A stretch of 64,000 bases of DNA from Chryseobacterium sp. CH25 (GCF_004119455.1 NZ_NRQT01000001.1:434001-498000), one strand, 5' to 3'. Counted from the first letter of the stretch, positions 37,834 through 47,322 are shown. The notes: generated by a model not told the origin, from the letters alone. Program-made: numbers and translations.

Positions 37834-38522
37834 AAACAGTCAACCTACATAAAAAATACAACGATTTTACAGCCCTTCACTCTCTTAATCTGGAGGTGAA
37901 AAAAGGAGAAATATTTGCTCTTTTAGGACAGAATGGTGCAGGTAAAAGTACAACGATCAACATTCTTCTGGGGCTCATTAAAGCGACTTCCGGAGATGCT
38001 TTCATCAATGAGATTTCAGTAAAGGATCACCCTCAAAAAATAAAGCAGCATCTAGCTTATATCCCGGAAACCGTACTCCTGTACCCTCAGCTTACCGGAA
38101 TAGAAAATCTTGATTTTTTCTCTAAAATTGCAGGATTTACCTACAGTAAAGACGAGTTATCTGCATTGCTGCAACGTACCGGACTTCAGGAAACAGCCCA
38201 TCACAAAGCCTTGGGCGGCTATTCCAAAGGAATGCGTCAAAAAGTAGGAATAGCTATTGCTCTTGCCAAAGATGCCAAAGTTCTTCTCCTTGACGAACCC
38301 ACCAGCGGGCTTGATCCGATCGCTACAGCAGAATTTACAGAAATTATACGCCAGTTGGGTAAAGATGGGAAAACAATTCTGATGGCAACTCATGATATTT
38401 TTAATGCAGCAAGTGTAGCCACTCATATAGGGATTATGAGACAGGGTGAGCTGGTTCAGCATCTGCCGTCCAAAGCCTTTACAGCTCAGGAATTGCAGGA
38501 ATTATATCTGAAAACAATCTAA
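37827..38522 (+). CDS. ABC transporter ATP-binding protein
   Basis: A 231-residue ABC ATPase. Walker A is GQNGAGKST (34-42), the signature reads GGYSKGMRQKVGIA, Walker B is VLLLDEPTSGLDP and the H-loop is MATHDIF. It belongs to the ABC-2/NatA-NosF-like group. The start overlaps the permease 2 stop, so the complex (two permeases, one ATPase) is translationally coupled. Together with the TonB receptor and the small His/Cys-rich protein it forms a five-gene plus-strand operon ended by the terminator at 38606. A metallophore or copper-related function is inferred from the neighbours. Confidence 0.93.
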   Translation: MLKTVNLHKKYNDFTALHSLNLEVKKGEIFALLGQNGAGKSTTINILLGLIKATSGDAFINEISVKDHPQKIKQHLAYIPETVLLYPQLTGIENLDFFSKIAGFTYSKDELSALLQRTGLQETAHHKALGGYSKGMRQKVGIAIALAKDAKVLLLDEPTSGLDPIATAEFTEIIRQLGKDGKTILMATHDIFNAASVATHIGIMRQGELVQHLPSKAFTAQELQELYLKTI

Positions 38523-38605
38523 TACGATAAAAAAGGGATAAAGAAATCCTCATTTATCTATAATTGATTTTAAGATGTAATTCTGATGTAATGGTTTATA
38601 TATAG

Positions 38606-38640
38606 ACAAAGTCAGCTTATTATTAAGCTGACTTTGTTTT
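38606..38640. terminator. Bidirectional terminator
   Basis: ACAAAGTCAGCTTA (38606-38619) and TAAGCTGACTTTGT (38624-38637) form a perfect 14-bp stem with a 4-base loop, followed by Ts. It separates the ABC operon from the convergent esterase gene. Confidence 0.85.
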
Positions 38641-38658
38641 ATCCTATCTTACCAAAGA

Positions 38659-39639
38659 TTATTTAAGTTTATCTTTAATCACTGCAGCAGCCTGTAAGAT
38701 TGCGGTTTGTATAGCCGGTATATCTGCTAAAGGATTCAGTAATCCATAATCATGAATTAAACCGCTGTATCTTGTAAGGGTTACTTCTACCCCAGCTTCA
38801 TTTAATTTTCTTGCATAGGCTTCTCCTTCATCGCGAAGTACATCATTTTCTGCCGTCTGAACCAAAGCAGGAGGCAATCCTTTTAATTGCTCCAGAGAGG
38901 CCTGCAAAGGTGAAGCATATATTTCTTTACGTTTTTCTGTATCCGGCAGATAGTTTTCCCAGAACCATTTCATCATATTTTTGGTAAGGAATCTGCCTTC
39001 GGAAAATTCGTTATAAGAAACGGTTTCAAAATCTGCATTCGCTACAGGCCATAATAACACCTGTAACTTAATATGTGGACCATTATTGTTCTTAGCCATT
39101 AATGCCATTACAGCGGTCATATTTCCACCTACACTATTTCCAACAACAGCAAGGTTTTTGCCGTCCACACCAATCTTTTCTCCGTTTTCAGCCACCCATT
39201 GGGTTACAGCATAAATCTGATTAATCGCTACCGGATATTTTGCTTCCGGAGAAGGGGTATAATCCGGGAATACGGCTACCGCTCCACTTTCAACAACCAA
39301 ATCTCTTACCAGTCTGCGGTGTGTAGGATAATCTCCCAGTACCCATCCGCCACCATGGGTGAATATAAATACGGGTGCGCCAGGCTGACTGTCTTTAGGC
39401 TTTGTAATGTGAATATTCACATCATATCCGTTCTGACTAATCACCTGTTCTGTTTCTTCAATTCCGGAATAGTTAACTTCAACTGATTTCTGGGCACCAA
39501 TCAGAATCTGACGGGCTTCGTCCGGACTTAAAAATTCCATAGGTGTACCGTCTCCTGAATTTAATGCTTGCAAAAATGTACGTACTTCTGTAAAAATCTG
39601 AGGATCATTTTCTCCTTTGAAAGGTCTTTGCCGTGCCAT
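38659..39639 (-). CDS. Alpha/beta hydrolase, HSL-type esterase
   Basis: A 326-residue hormone-sensitive-lipase-family esterase. The oxyanion motif HGGGW is in FTHGGGWVLGDYPTHRRLVR, the nucleophile motif GNSVGG in AVVGNSVGGNMTAV, and the catalytic Asp and His lie in NDVLRDEGEAYA and LIHDYGLL. A frame from 39735 would add 32 residues that do not fit the family, so the ATG at 39637-39639 is used. No signal peptide. It is on the same strand as and downstream of an AraC regulator at 39780-40652, which may control it. Substrate unknown. Confidence 0.9.
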   Translation of the reverse strand: MARQRPFKGENDPQIFTEVRTFLQALNSGDGTPMEFLSPDEARQILIGAQKSVEVNYSGIEETEQVISQNGYDVNIHITKPKDSQPGAPVFIFTHGGGWVLGDYPTHRRLVRDLVVESGAVAVFPDYTPSPEAKYPVAINQIYAVTQWVAENGEKIGVDGKNLAVVGNSVGGNMTAVMALMAKNNNGPHIKLQVLLWPVANADFETVSYNEFSEGRFLTKNMMKWFWENYLPDTEKRKEIYASPLQASLEQLKGLPPALVQTAENDVLRDEGEAYARKLNEAGVEVTLTRYSGLIHDYGLLNPLADIPAIQTAILQAAAVIKDKLK

Positions 39640-39779
39640 GATATTTGTATTTAATGTTAATAAAAAAGAACGTAAAGCTTTCAAAATATATACAGCTTTA
39701 CTGTTCTGAATCTTAATGATAAATTGATATTGCAAAGCTACAGCCGCTCAGGTAGATTTATAAGCCACAAAAGGCCATA

Positions 39780-40652
39780 TTAATTGTACATTTTTCCCTC
39801 GTTGTACTTTTTTCTGAAATTTGAAGTACTATCTCCTACTTTTAAAGAGAATAACCTATTAAAATAAGCAGGATCTTCATACCCCAGCTGATAGGCAATC
39901 TGTTTGGCACTCATTGCGGTATGAATCAACAGTCTTTTTGCTTCAAGAATGATACGGTCTTTAATGACTTCGTTGGGTTGAGACATATTCATTCTTTTCA
40001 GTCTGTGGGTCAGTGTTTTGGGAGCAATCCCCATGATATCTGCATAGTCTGCAACGGTATGTTTTTCTTTGTAATGATTTTCTACCAGCAGGCTAAACTG
40101 GCGGTAAAAAGCCGTATCATGATCAACCCCATCATTTACCTTATCCAGATGCTGTACACTCCATAGCCTTGTGGAAAGAATAATGATCTGTTTCAGATAA
40201 ACCCTCAGCATTTCTTCCTGTTGAGCCTGCTTCACCTTAAATTCATCCTGTATTGCCTTCAGGATATGCATAATAACAATAGCCTCTGTAGCATGTAAAG
40301 TAATCATTGGCATATTGCTCAGGTTATTAAACAGAAGCCCGTCGCAGGCTACTTCCGCATCATGGATCTGAACGCAATAGAAGTCACGGTTATAATAAAT
40401 CATAAGCCCTGGCTCCTTCCCTGTATTTTTAATATGGAAGTGCTGATTGCTATTGACAAAGAAAACTGTAGGAACTTCTGTTGTATATTGCTTGAAATCT
40501 ACAGTAAGAGTATAATTTTCCGGTAAGTATAAAATTTTAATATAGGTTTTATATTTTTCAGAATTAATTTCCTCCTGATCGGCAAGACTAATTCTGTGCA
40601 GTCCCATTTTTTTATAAAACGATTCAAGGATACATTGTTGAAACTCAATCAT
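39780..40652 (-). CDS. AraC-family transcriptional regulator
   Basis: A 290-residue AraC-type regulator with an N-terminal cupin-like ligand-binding half and a C-terminal double HTH (residues about 190-285): HTVADYADIMGIAPKTLTHR and AKQIAYQLGYEDPAYFNRLF followed by SLKVGDSTSNFRKKY. Its position 141 bp upstream of the esterase gene on the same strand suggests it regulates that gene, as is common for AraC-esterase pairs. The inducer is unknown. No anomaly. Confidence 0.9.
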   Translation of the reverse strand: MIEFQQCILESFYKKMGLHRISLADQEEINSEKYKTYIKILYLPENYTLTVDFKQYTTEVPTVFFVNSNQHFHIKNTGKEPGLMIYYNRDFYCVQIHDAEVACDGLLFNNLSNMPMITLHATEAIVIMHILKAIQDEFKVKQAQQEEMLRVYLKQIIILSTRLWSVQHLDKVNDGVDHDTAFYRQFSLLVENHYKEKHTVADYADIMGIAPKTLTHRLKRMNMSQPNEVIKDRIILEAKRLLIHTAMSAKQIAYQLGYEDPAYFNRLFSLKVGDSTSNFRKKYNEGKMYN

Positions 40653-40783
40653 ACACTCAATTTGAAATCTATCTTTATATTAACTCTGATAAAATTACAG
40701 TTTTTCTTGTGAATAATTGATTTCCAACAACCTTTTTATCTTTTTGTGGTTTGATTTGATGGATGTATTTTCCAGAATTTAAA

Positions 40784-41065
40784 CTACTTTTTCTGTTTTT
40801 GCTTTCTATTACGTTTAATGAGATAGTATATTAAAGTTGGAACCACGATCAATAGAGAAATCCCTAATGAAATAAATTGCATAATCTGATCATACCACGG
40901 ATAAGAAAAGTTGATCTCTACATAAATAAAACGCAGGATACACAGAAAATGAAGACCTGCAATACAATACCAAAAAAATCCGAATGAATCCAACTCACTC
41001 TCCATGATAATTTTGAAGAAAAATACTAAGCTTATTATCTGAATAAATAAAACCAATTCAACCAT
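40784..41065 (-). CDS. Small membrane protein ending the LysM/PAAR-like module
   Basis: A 93-residue protein with three predicted helices (LVLFIQIISLVFFFKI, FGFFWYCIAGLHFLCILRFI, FISLGISLLIVVPTLIYYLI) and a basic C-terminal tail. It begins 13 bp after the lipoprotein gene stop on the same strand. No family is recognised. If the large protein at 42118 is a membrane-active effector, a small inner-membrane protein at the operon end is a candidate immunity protein, but this is position-based inference only. Confidence 0.6.
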   Translation of the reverse strand: MVELVLFIQIISLVFFFKIIMESELDSFGFFWYCIAGLHFLCILRFIYVEINFSYPWYDQIMQFISLGISLLIVVPTLIYYLIKRNRKQKQKK

Positions 41066-41078
41066 ATTCCTATTATTT

Positions 41079-42116
41079 TTACTTCCACATCATGAATCCT
41101 TGTGTGGCTAGGTCTCTGCCTTCAGGAAGATATAGAGTGATACCGGGTTGGTAAATACTCTTGTCTTCTCCATACTCAAGCATTAATGCTCCCCCACCTC
41201 TTAATTTAGGATCCAGGCTATCGGTAATAAGGCATAATAGTTTCCCATCCCCCATATAATCCATCTTATATTTAGTAATGGGAAGCTGCTTATAATTATC
41301 TATCACATACCCTCTGTATTCTTCTAATATATTCTTTATATTATTGTCTTTGTATAACACTTGTTGAATTCGTGTTGTAGATGGATAAACCAGCTTTAAT
41401 TCAGCATTTATATCATTATTTACATGAATTTGGCCAATCATTTTATAAAATTCCAATGCTTTCTTTCTTACCAAATCCTGATCTAGCTTTCTCAAATCCT
41501 GCCCTTTTGTCCACCCTTCAAACTCATAGGGAACTTCGGCATTAAAGGTAAAGCTGAACTCATAAAATTCTTTTCCAGCAGCTTCTTTTGGGCTTACTTG
41601 TGTTGTAATTATTTTTTCATCATCAAAGCTTTTTTTAGATTTATTATCCATCATGACTACTGAAATATCAACCTTTGCTTTATCTGATAATTTGGTAGCC
41701 GGAAGTTGATTTTCTAACCCTAAATCTTTATTGATTAAATCTCCAACAGGATACATTTTTACAGTAACTTTCTGTGAGCCTGATTTCAAAACCGGATAAA
41801 TTCCAATAGGAGTAATTACATTTGATAATTCATAATCACTATTATTAAAAACATCATTAATATATACTTCAATCAAACAATTTTGCTTATTAATTCTAAC
41901 ATAATAAATGGGTTCTTTATCATAATGCTTAATTTGTGAACTTACTTTTGTCACAAAATTAGTTTCTGTAATATCCTTTGCTTCTGGAAAGATATATTGA
42001 TTGATATCATACATATTTTTAGAATTATTTATTGTTGTTGGTTGATTATTTTCTTTTTTCTGAGCACAACTTAATAAACAAGTATTAGCTATTATTATTA
42101 AAAATAGTTTTTTCAT
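41079..42116 (-). CDS. Lipoprotein, candidate immunity or accessory protein
   Basis: A 345-residue predicted lipoprotein: signal LFLIIIANTCLLSC with the lipobox Cys at residue 17, a Ser/Asn/Gln-rich linker, then a soluble domain with beta segments (EPIYYVRINKQNCLIEVYIN, QKVTVKMYPVGDL) and a C-terminal helical/beta part ending GRDLATQGFMMWK. It starts one base after the stop of the 959-residue gene. I recognise no family. Lipoproteins directly after an effector gene often act as immunity proteins in the periplasm, which fits here but is unproven. Confidence 0.65.
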   Translation of the reverse strand: MKKLFLIIIANTCLLSCAQKKENNQPTTINNSKNMYDINQYIFPEAKDITETNFVTKVSSQIKHYDKEPIYYVRINKQNCLIEVYINDVFNNSDYELSNVITPIGIYPVLKSGSQKVTVKMYPVGDLINKDLGLENQLPATKLSDKAKVDISVVMMDNKSKKSFDDEKIITTQVSPKEAAGKEFYEFSFTFNAEVPYEFEGWTKGQDLRKLDQDLVRKKALEFYKMIGQIHVNNDINAELKLVYPSTTRIQQVLYKDNNIKNILEEYRGYVIDNYKQLPITKYKMDYMGDGKLLCLITDSLDPKLRGGGALMLEYGEDKSIYQPGITLYLPEGRDLATQGFMMWK

Positions 42117-42117
42117 A

Positions 42118-44997
42118 TTATCTTTCTGATGGATTTTTAGTCATTTCTGAAGAATTAAATACTAATTGACAAGGCTCCATTAACATAAACTGAGTAGGTT
42201 CTTTTTTTGCCAATACTGTAGTTTTACCTTTACCTCTTTGCCCTACCACTTCAGCAGTATACTCATATTCTCCTGCCAATCCTGTAAAAGCAATTTTATC
42301 TTCATGATAAGGCTTACTATCTGCTTTAAAATAGTAACGTCTTTCAATAAAAACATTACCATTTACCTCAAACGCTCCTTTTGCATTTAAATTTTGCATT
42401 TCTTTTTCTTCATTGTTATTCCATGTTAATACATGCATACCTCTTACCAATAGATTCTGATTTGTGATACTTCCCGAAAGTTTTAACCTTACAGTAAAAG
42501 CTCCTGAAGGTGCAACACTGATTGAAGAATGATCTTTTTTACTTTCACCTTTAGCAAGAGTTACCATATTGAGGCTCTTTTCAGCATTATGAATCTTTAA
42601 CCAGAAATCAAGGTCTATATGGGCTGTAATATCTTTTTCAAACTCTGCTTCAGCACCAAAAACCTCTTTCAACGCCGTATCTGTAGCAAATGCCAAAAGT
42701 TTATACACTCCATCCAAGGCCGTGTTGGCAACATGTAAAGGATAAGTAATAGCTCCGTACCAGCCAACAACCTCTTTTCCTCCTTTTATTTTTGTAAGAA
42801 ACATTCTGCTAACCCCCAGACCAAATCCTCCTGTTGCTGCTTTCGCCATATTTAGAGTCATTCCAGCTGGAGTTTTATCCAGTAATAATTCTCCCAGACT
42901 CTTCTTTTGCTTTATTCCCATATTGAGGAGCGGACTAATTTTTATTCGCTCTTCCATAACTGGCTGAACCCCAATATTGGGATCATCTGCAAATCTATAG
43001 CCTCTAAAATATGATCCTTTCATCATTTCAAGAGTATTTTTTGCCATATTTACATTTCTTGCAGTTTCAAAAGTTTTCGAATACTTAGTCAATATATTTC
43101 CTGCTTTTTTTCCGGCATTTGCAATCTTTGCTCCTTTATTGACAACACTAGCTACTTTTCCCGCTTTCGAAATAAAATTAGCAAGTGCAGCTCCTTCCGT
43201 AAGAATAATGAGCAGGACATCAATAAGAATTTCCAGAGTAACTACACCAGCAACCATAGCCTTAAATACTGCAGGGTATTTTTCTGCATAGTCGATCTGT
43301 TTTGAATTCTTTTTCCCTGCATTATCAAAATCATAGTAAGCAGTAAATCCAAACTCGTATCTATCAGCCATATCTTTTATGATATCAAGAATAAAATTAC
43401 GAATAAAAGCAGTTCCAATTACAGGGCTAATAATAGTTGCTGAAAGACGATCTGCTATAGGACTGTTTTTAATCCAATCTAATTCTTCACTCAGCCCCTT
43501 TACGGTTTTTATTGTTTTTTGCTGGCCAAAAAGATAGTATTCAGGAATATATGGATCATCAAACAATGCATGAAATCCCCACGCAACATCTGCAAATGTT
43601 TTCAAATACAGGCTTTTATGATAGCGGCAGGTTTCTACGGGTATTCTATAATATTGTATGAGATCTTTACTGCTGATCTCCCAATCCATCAATACACTTT
43701 TCAATGTAGAATAGGCAGGGTCTGTATTAGACATCATACTGGAAAATAAAAAATAATTCTTTAAAAAATCCCAGCTGCTTTTTTCATCATACTGATAATT
43801 GAAAGAAGGATAAATGGTAACTCTCTCATCTTCTTTTACCACCTGAACTTTTATCTGGGAATCTTCCAATATCTGGGTATCTATTACCCTACCCTTATGT
43901 GGTTTTTTTCTCTCACGTTCGTCATTTTCCGAAAAGAAAGTCTGTTTTATATTTCCCTCAATATACTGGCATTCTTTGGTAGCTACATTCTCCAACCGTA
44001 TACTCAGCTCTTTGATATTTTTACTGTCTTTAGGCGGAGCAATGGCAGAAACCATAAATTTCATGTTTCTGAATTGCCCATTCTGATCTTTTCTGACTGG
44101 CTCTTTTTCATCAAAAAGCTTTACTTCCGGAGAATTTCCATATTTGTAAAATATTTTTTCATATTTACAGGGTTCATATTTCTGAGTGAAGTATTTCTCA
44201 TCGAAAATCGTCACAGGACTTAAAGTAGTAACAGGCTTTTCCTGTTGATTAAAATCAAAGAAAACATCAAGATATTTCTTTTTCTTATCTCCATCAAACA
44301 ACAACAGATCATCGTAAGAAATTATAAAATACAGTTTCCCTAAAGATCTATGTTTTATTTTTCCTGTAACAGCTAGTGTATCAGGCACTACAATAGATGT
44401 AATAAGAATAGGAAGAAGTGAAGCATAAAAACTTTTATTTTTAAGAAATTCTTCATGAGAGAGATAAAAGCCCTGTAAACTGTAAAGTTCATTGATAGTA
44501 AAAATACTGGTAAACAAAATCTTAGACTCTCCATCCTGTCTTTTAAAATAAACATCTATTTTCAATGGGTGTCCATACAGTCCAATTCCTTTTATAAAAA
44601 CAGTGCTATTATTATTGATGCCTACTTCATAGGCTTGTCTATCTTCCTGGCTGTTCCACCATTTTGCTTCTGTAATTCTTGGCTTAGCTACTACGATAAG
44701 CTGTATGGAAGCTAAAGTATTTCCTGTTTCATCTTTAGCAGAAATAGTAAAAAAATGCGGCTTTTCATGAGATCCTGCATAAGATTTCAAAACAATAAGC
44801 TCTACTTTATTTCCTTTGGTGAGGTCTCCGCTATCAAGCTGCTCTCCATTACTGAAAACTCCCCAGATAGCTTTAGATGCAGCTGGGCTGTCTTTAAGCT
44901 CCATTTCAAGATGAAAAGAATCTTCTTTAATGGTATCGAAATTAACAACAATCCTGTTATTGTCAATATTATGATTAGTGACTACTATTCTGGCCAT
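42118..44997 (-). CDS. Large putative effector with central membrane segments, paired with PAAR-like protein
   Basis: A 959-residue protein of no family I recognise. The N-terminal ~330 residues look like successive Ig-like beta domains (MARIVVTNHNIDNNRIVVNF, LASIQLIVVAKPRITEAKWW). The middle (about 380-560) is mixed. Residues about 590-640 hold a hydrophobic pair, MVAGVVTLEILIDVLLIILT and GAALANFISKAGKVASVVNK, with further Ala/Gly-rich helices (LNMAKAATGGFGLGVSRMFL) after it. The C-terminus is beta-rich again. The gene is 4 bp downstream of a DUF4280 PAAR-like gene, in turn downstream of a LysM gene. That arrangement is seen for effectors of contractile injection systems (T6SSiii/eCIS-type) in Bacteroidota. 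A pore-forming role is speculation from the membrane segments. Confidence 0.6.
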   Translation of the reverse strand: MARIVVTNHNIDNNRIVVNFDTIKEDSFHLEMELKDSPAASKAIWGVFSNGEQLDSGDLTKGNKVELIVLKSYAGSHEKPHFFTISAKDETGNTLASIQLIVVAKPRITEAKWWNSQEDRQAYEVGINNNSTVFIKGIGLYGHPLKIDVYFKRQDGESKILFTSIFTINELYSLQGFYLSHEEFLKNKSFYASLLPILITSIVVPDTLAVTGKIKHRSLGKLYFIISYDDLLLFDGDKKKKYLDVFFDFNQQEKPVTTLSPVTIFDEKYFTQKYEPCKYEKIFYKYGNSPEVKLFDEKEPVRKDQNGQFRNMKFMVSAIAPPKDSKNIKELSIRLENVATKECQYIEGNIKQTFFSENDERERKKPHKGRVIDTQILEDSQIKVQVVKEDERVTIYPSFNYQYDEKSSWDFLKNYFLFSSMMSNTDPAYSTLKSVLMDWEISSKDLIQYYRIPVETCRYHKSLYLKTFADVAWGFHALFDDPYIPEYYLFGQQKTIKTVKGLSEELDWIKNSPIADRLSATIISPVIGTAFIRNFILDIIKDMADRYEFGFTAYYDFDNAGKKNSKQIDYAEKYPAVFKAMVAGVVTLEILIDVLLIILTEGAALANFISKAGKVASVVNKGAKIANAGKKAGNILTKYSKTFETARNVNMAKNTLEMMKGSYFRGYRFADDPNIGVQPVMEERIKISPLLNMGIKQKKSLGELLLDKTPAGMTLNMAKAATGGFGLGVSRMFLTKIKGGKEVVGWYGAITYPLHVANTALDGVYKLLAFATDTALKEVFGAEAEFEKDITAHIDLDFWLKIHNAEKSLNMVTLAKGESKKDHSSISVAPSGAFTVRLKLSGSITNQNLLVRGMHVLTWNNNEEKEMQNLNAKGAFEVNGNVFIERRYYFKADSKPYHEDKIAFTGLAGEYEYTAEVVGQRGKGKTTVLAKKEPTQFMLMEPCQLVFNSSEMTKNPSER

Positions 44998-45001
44998 GAT
45001 T

Positions 45002-45472
45002 CTACTTTGTATTAAACGTTAAAGAATGCCTTGGCCGCTTAGGCTCTGTAAGAATAGGGCAAAGTTCTTTCATCACATCAGAATCTGCCTTTTCCATATT
45101 TTGAGGCCCCAATTCTGCAATCTGCCCATGATTAATAATGGTAATACAGTCAGTACCACCAATCGGACAGGTTGCTTTACTGTCTTCCAGTAAAACCTTA
45201 CCACCGTTGTCTTCAATTATTATTTTATCATAATATCCACTCCATTGTGTAACCACAGCGGTACAGGGAGTATTATTCTTTTTAGAACAGCTTCCGAAGG
45301 TATTTTTCTCGAAAGTTGAGCCTATATCTACATGAGTTGCAGTCAATTTTTGCTTACCATCCTTATCGTTGATGTAACGTCTGCTCTGGGTATTTACTTT
45401 AAGTTTATCGGGGGTTGTACCGAAATTGCACTTGCAGATTGCCCCCTGGCAAACCAAGTGTTTTTCACTCAT
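45002..45472 (-). CDS. PAAR-like (DUF4280) protein
   Basis: A 156-residue Cys-rich protein of the DUF4280 family, which is regarded as PAAR-like. It shows the typical order: KHLVCQGAICKCNFGTTPDK, then LTATHVDIGSTFEKNTFGSC, CTAVVTQWSGYYD, LEDSKATCPIGGTDCITIIN and HGQIAEL. PAAR-like proteins cap the spike of contractile injection machines and carry or attach effectors. It is 4 bp upstream of the large putative effector and 113 bp downstream of the LysM gene. No spike (VgrG), sheath or baseplate genes are in the window, so this is an orphan module relative to the machinery. Confidence 0.85.
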   Translation of the reverse strand: MSEKHLVCQGAICKCNFGTTPDKLKVNTQSRRYINDKDGKQKLTATHVDIGSTFEKNTFGSCSKKNNTPCTAVVTQWSGYYDKIIIEDNGGKVLLEDSKATCPIGGTDCITIINHGQIAELGPQNMEKADSDVMKELCPILTEPKRPRHSLTFNTK

Positions 45473-45585
45473 AATATTTTTATTTGTGTTGATTGGGTGT
45501 ATAAAATTCTATCATTGGTGAATCCAAATATAGAAAAATTCCAAACGACGAAAGGAGGTTTCATCCTATACGCCCTATAGTTCAT

Positions 45586-46632
45586 TTACAATTCATAAAT
45601 TCCTATTTCAATTCTCTTATGATGAATTTGCCCATGCAATTCTATAAATCCTTCCACGGAAAAAATTCTTTTATCTGTTTCATTCATTTTAAATATCATA
45701 TTGATTTCTCCTTTTATTATATTTTCAGGATCTCTGTTAACCAAAACATTAGAAGGAGTATTCCAAAGCTCATTTTCAGATCTATTATCTACACAAGACC
45801 CCGTAAGATGGATTATGAATTTATTATTCTCATTAATCTGCAGATCAGAAGTCAGGCTCATTTTAAATTTTACTCCGGTATGTTGTGGAAAAATAAGGTA
45901 ACGGTCTTCATATTCTACTATTTTTCTATCTGCATAACTTCTATAAACAGGACTGTGCCATATTTTGAAAAAAAAACTATTCAACAGTTTACTTCCATGC
46001 ACATCTGTATTGCATAATGCTTCTTCTGCTCTGGATAAAATCTCTATACTCGTTTCTCCCTGATAATACTCTTCTAATTCCGGACGCAAAAGTGTCCATC
46101 TTTGTTTAATTTCTTCACCGTTGACAATACTTTTAAAGCTTCCATCATTATTACTGCTAAGCTTAAGTGGATAAAGGCAACTGTCAATTTTATGATAAAG
46201 TTGCTCTACCAACCGGAAGTTATCACTATTGTTAACTCTTACAGAATATTTATTAAAATCAGCTATAGAAACCTCATTATAAACCTCTTCCGCAATATCA
46301 ATTTCAAAATCCAGCTCATTTATTATTTTATCATGATTAAAATAACGTTCAGAAACCCCATATTTTTTTATTGTTTTTCCAATACCCTTATTTACTTTAC
46401 CATTGGCATATTTAACTTTTGAGGAAACAGGAATTTCCTGTTCATAATTTATAGGAAGCAGGATATATTTCAGCTTTTCAGGGAGAATATCGCCATAAAT
46501 GTATTCATCCACTATTCCACTATTAAGGTTATGATAGTACACAAGCTCAGGAACGGATAATCCTAATTTATCAGCAATAGTTGAAGTAGTATCTCCAAGC
46601 TCTATATAATATTTCTTCTGCACTTTCTTCAC
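45586..46632 (-). CDS. LysM-domain protein of the injection-effector module
   Basis: A 348-residue protein with an N-terminal LysM domain (KKYYIELGDTTSTIADKLGL and PELVYYHNLNSGIVDEYIYG, residues about 6-60), then about 290 residues with no recognised domain, including repeated charged helices and a beta-rich C-terminus (ELHGQIHHKRIEIGIYEL). LysM adaptor proteins often accompany PAAR-like DUF4280 proteins in Bacteroidota injection-system operons, where LysM also occurs in spike or tube-initiator proteins. It is the first gene of the minus-strand module, with a 605-base gap upstream. Confidence 0.75.
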   Translation of the reverse strand: MKKVQKKYYIELGDTTSTIADKLGLSVPELVYYHNLNSGIVDEYIYGDILPEKLKYILLPINYEQEIPVSSKVKYANGKVNKGIGKTIKKYGVSERYFNHDKIINELDFEIDIAEEVYNEVSIADFNKYSVRVNNSDNFRLVEQLYHKIDSCLYPLKLSSNNDGSFKSIVNGEEIKQRWTLLRPELEEYYQGETSIEILSRAEEALCNTDVHGSKLLNSFFFKIWHSPVYRSYADRKIVEYEDRYLIFPQHTGVKFKMSLTSDLQINENNKFIIHLTGSCVDNRSENELWNTPSNVLVNRDPENIIKGEINMIFKMNETDKRIFSVEGFIELHGQIHHKRIEIGIYEL

Positions 46633-47171
46633 AGATTTACATTATTCATTTATAATCAATACAAGTTTATTTTGAATGAATCTCATCTTCAGTAAAAATG
46701 ATATATCCTTTTTAGATAAATTGGATTAACTATATTTTATTTGCATTAAAATTAAAACCTTCGATCCAAACTTAAATCAGTAAATTCCCGGTTTTTAACA
46801 GCTTTATTTATATCCTCGACAATTGGAAAACTTTTAGAGTAAATTTTAGAAAGAAAGTAACGGATTCACCTCTATCTATTCATAATTTCTTGTGTAATTT
46901 TTGTTTTTTTCATGATACTTAGTTGTTTATTATGCAATATACTTCCTATAGAATTCACATACAAATGAATTAGACATAATCTCATAAATTGTAGTAATTC
47001 TACGACTTTTATTATCTTTTTAATACTAATAGTCAACAAATGCTATTAAAACAATGACAAACTCCATGTTTTTAAAATAATGAATGTTCGCTTGAGCAGT
47101 AAAAAATCAGCTTATTCTTCAATACATGAATTGCTTCCAAATCAAAAAATATCAAATTTTATCAAAAAATA
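46633..47171. other. Gene-free AT-rich stretch between LysM gene and tRNA-Ser
   Basis: No coding frame or RNA gene is supported in about 540 bases. One minus-strand TAAGTTTG (46767-46774) could be the -7 box of the LysM operon, 134 bp upstream of its start, but it has no -33 partner. The tRNA promoter begins at 47173. Confidence 0.45.
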
Positions 47172-47172
47172 T

Positions 47173-47203
47173 TTTGCCAGTAACTAAAAACTTCCTATAT
47201 TTG
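47173..47203 (+). promoter_or_regulatory. Promoter of tRNA-Ser copy 1
   Basis: TTTG at 47173-47176, a 19-base spacer, then TATATTTG at 47196-47203. This is an exact match to the Bacteroidota consensus TTTG-N19-TAnnTTTG, 34 bp upstream of the tRNA. Confidence 0.8.
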
Positions 47204-47237
47204 CACCACTAAAAACAACGATATAATCGGAGTTTAA

Positions 47238-47322
47238 GGAGAGTTGGCAGAGTGGTCGATTGCGGCAGTCTTGAAAACTGTTGACTGTAACAGGTCCGGG
47301 GGTTCGAATCCCTCACTCTCCG
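47238..47322 (+). tRNA. tRNA-Ser (TGA), copy 1
   Basis: 85 bases. Acceptor arms GGAGAGT and ACTCTCC pair perfectly, the anticodon loop is CTTGAAA with anticodon TGA, a long variable arm is present as expected for tRNA-Ser, and the T loop contains GGTTCGAATCC. The CCA end is not encoded. An identical copy lies at 48929-49013. Confidence 0.96.

Noticed and set aside
40784-46632. A complete type VI or eCIS locus
   Set aside because: Only LysM and PAAR-like proteins are present; no sheath, tube, baseplate or ATPase gene is in the window.
46633-47171. A small gene or RNA in the gap before tRNA-Ser
   Set aside because: Only short AT-rich frames without recognisable starts or motifs; nothing beyond the tRNA promoter is supported.
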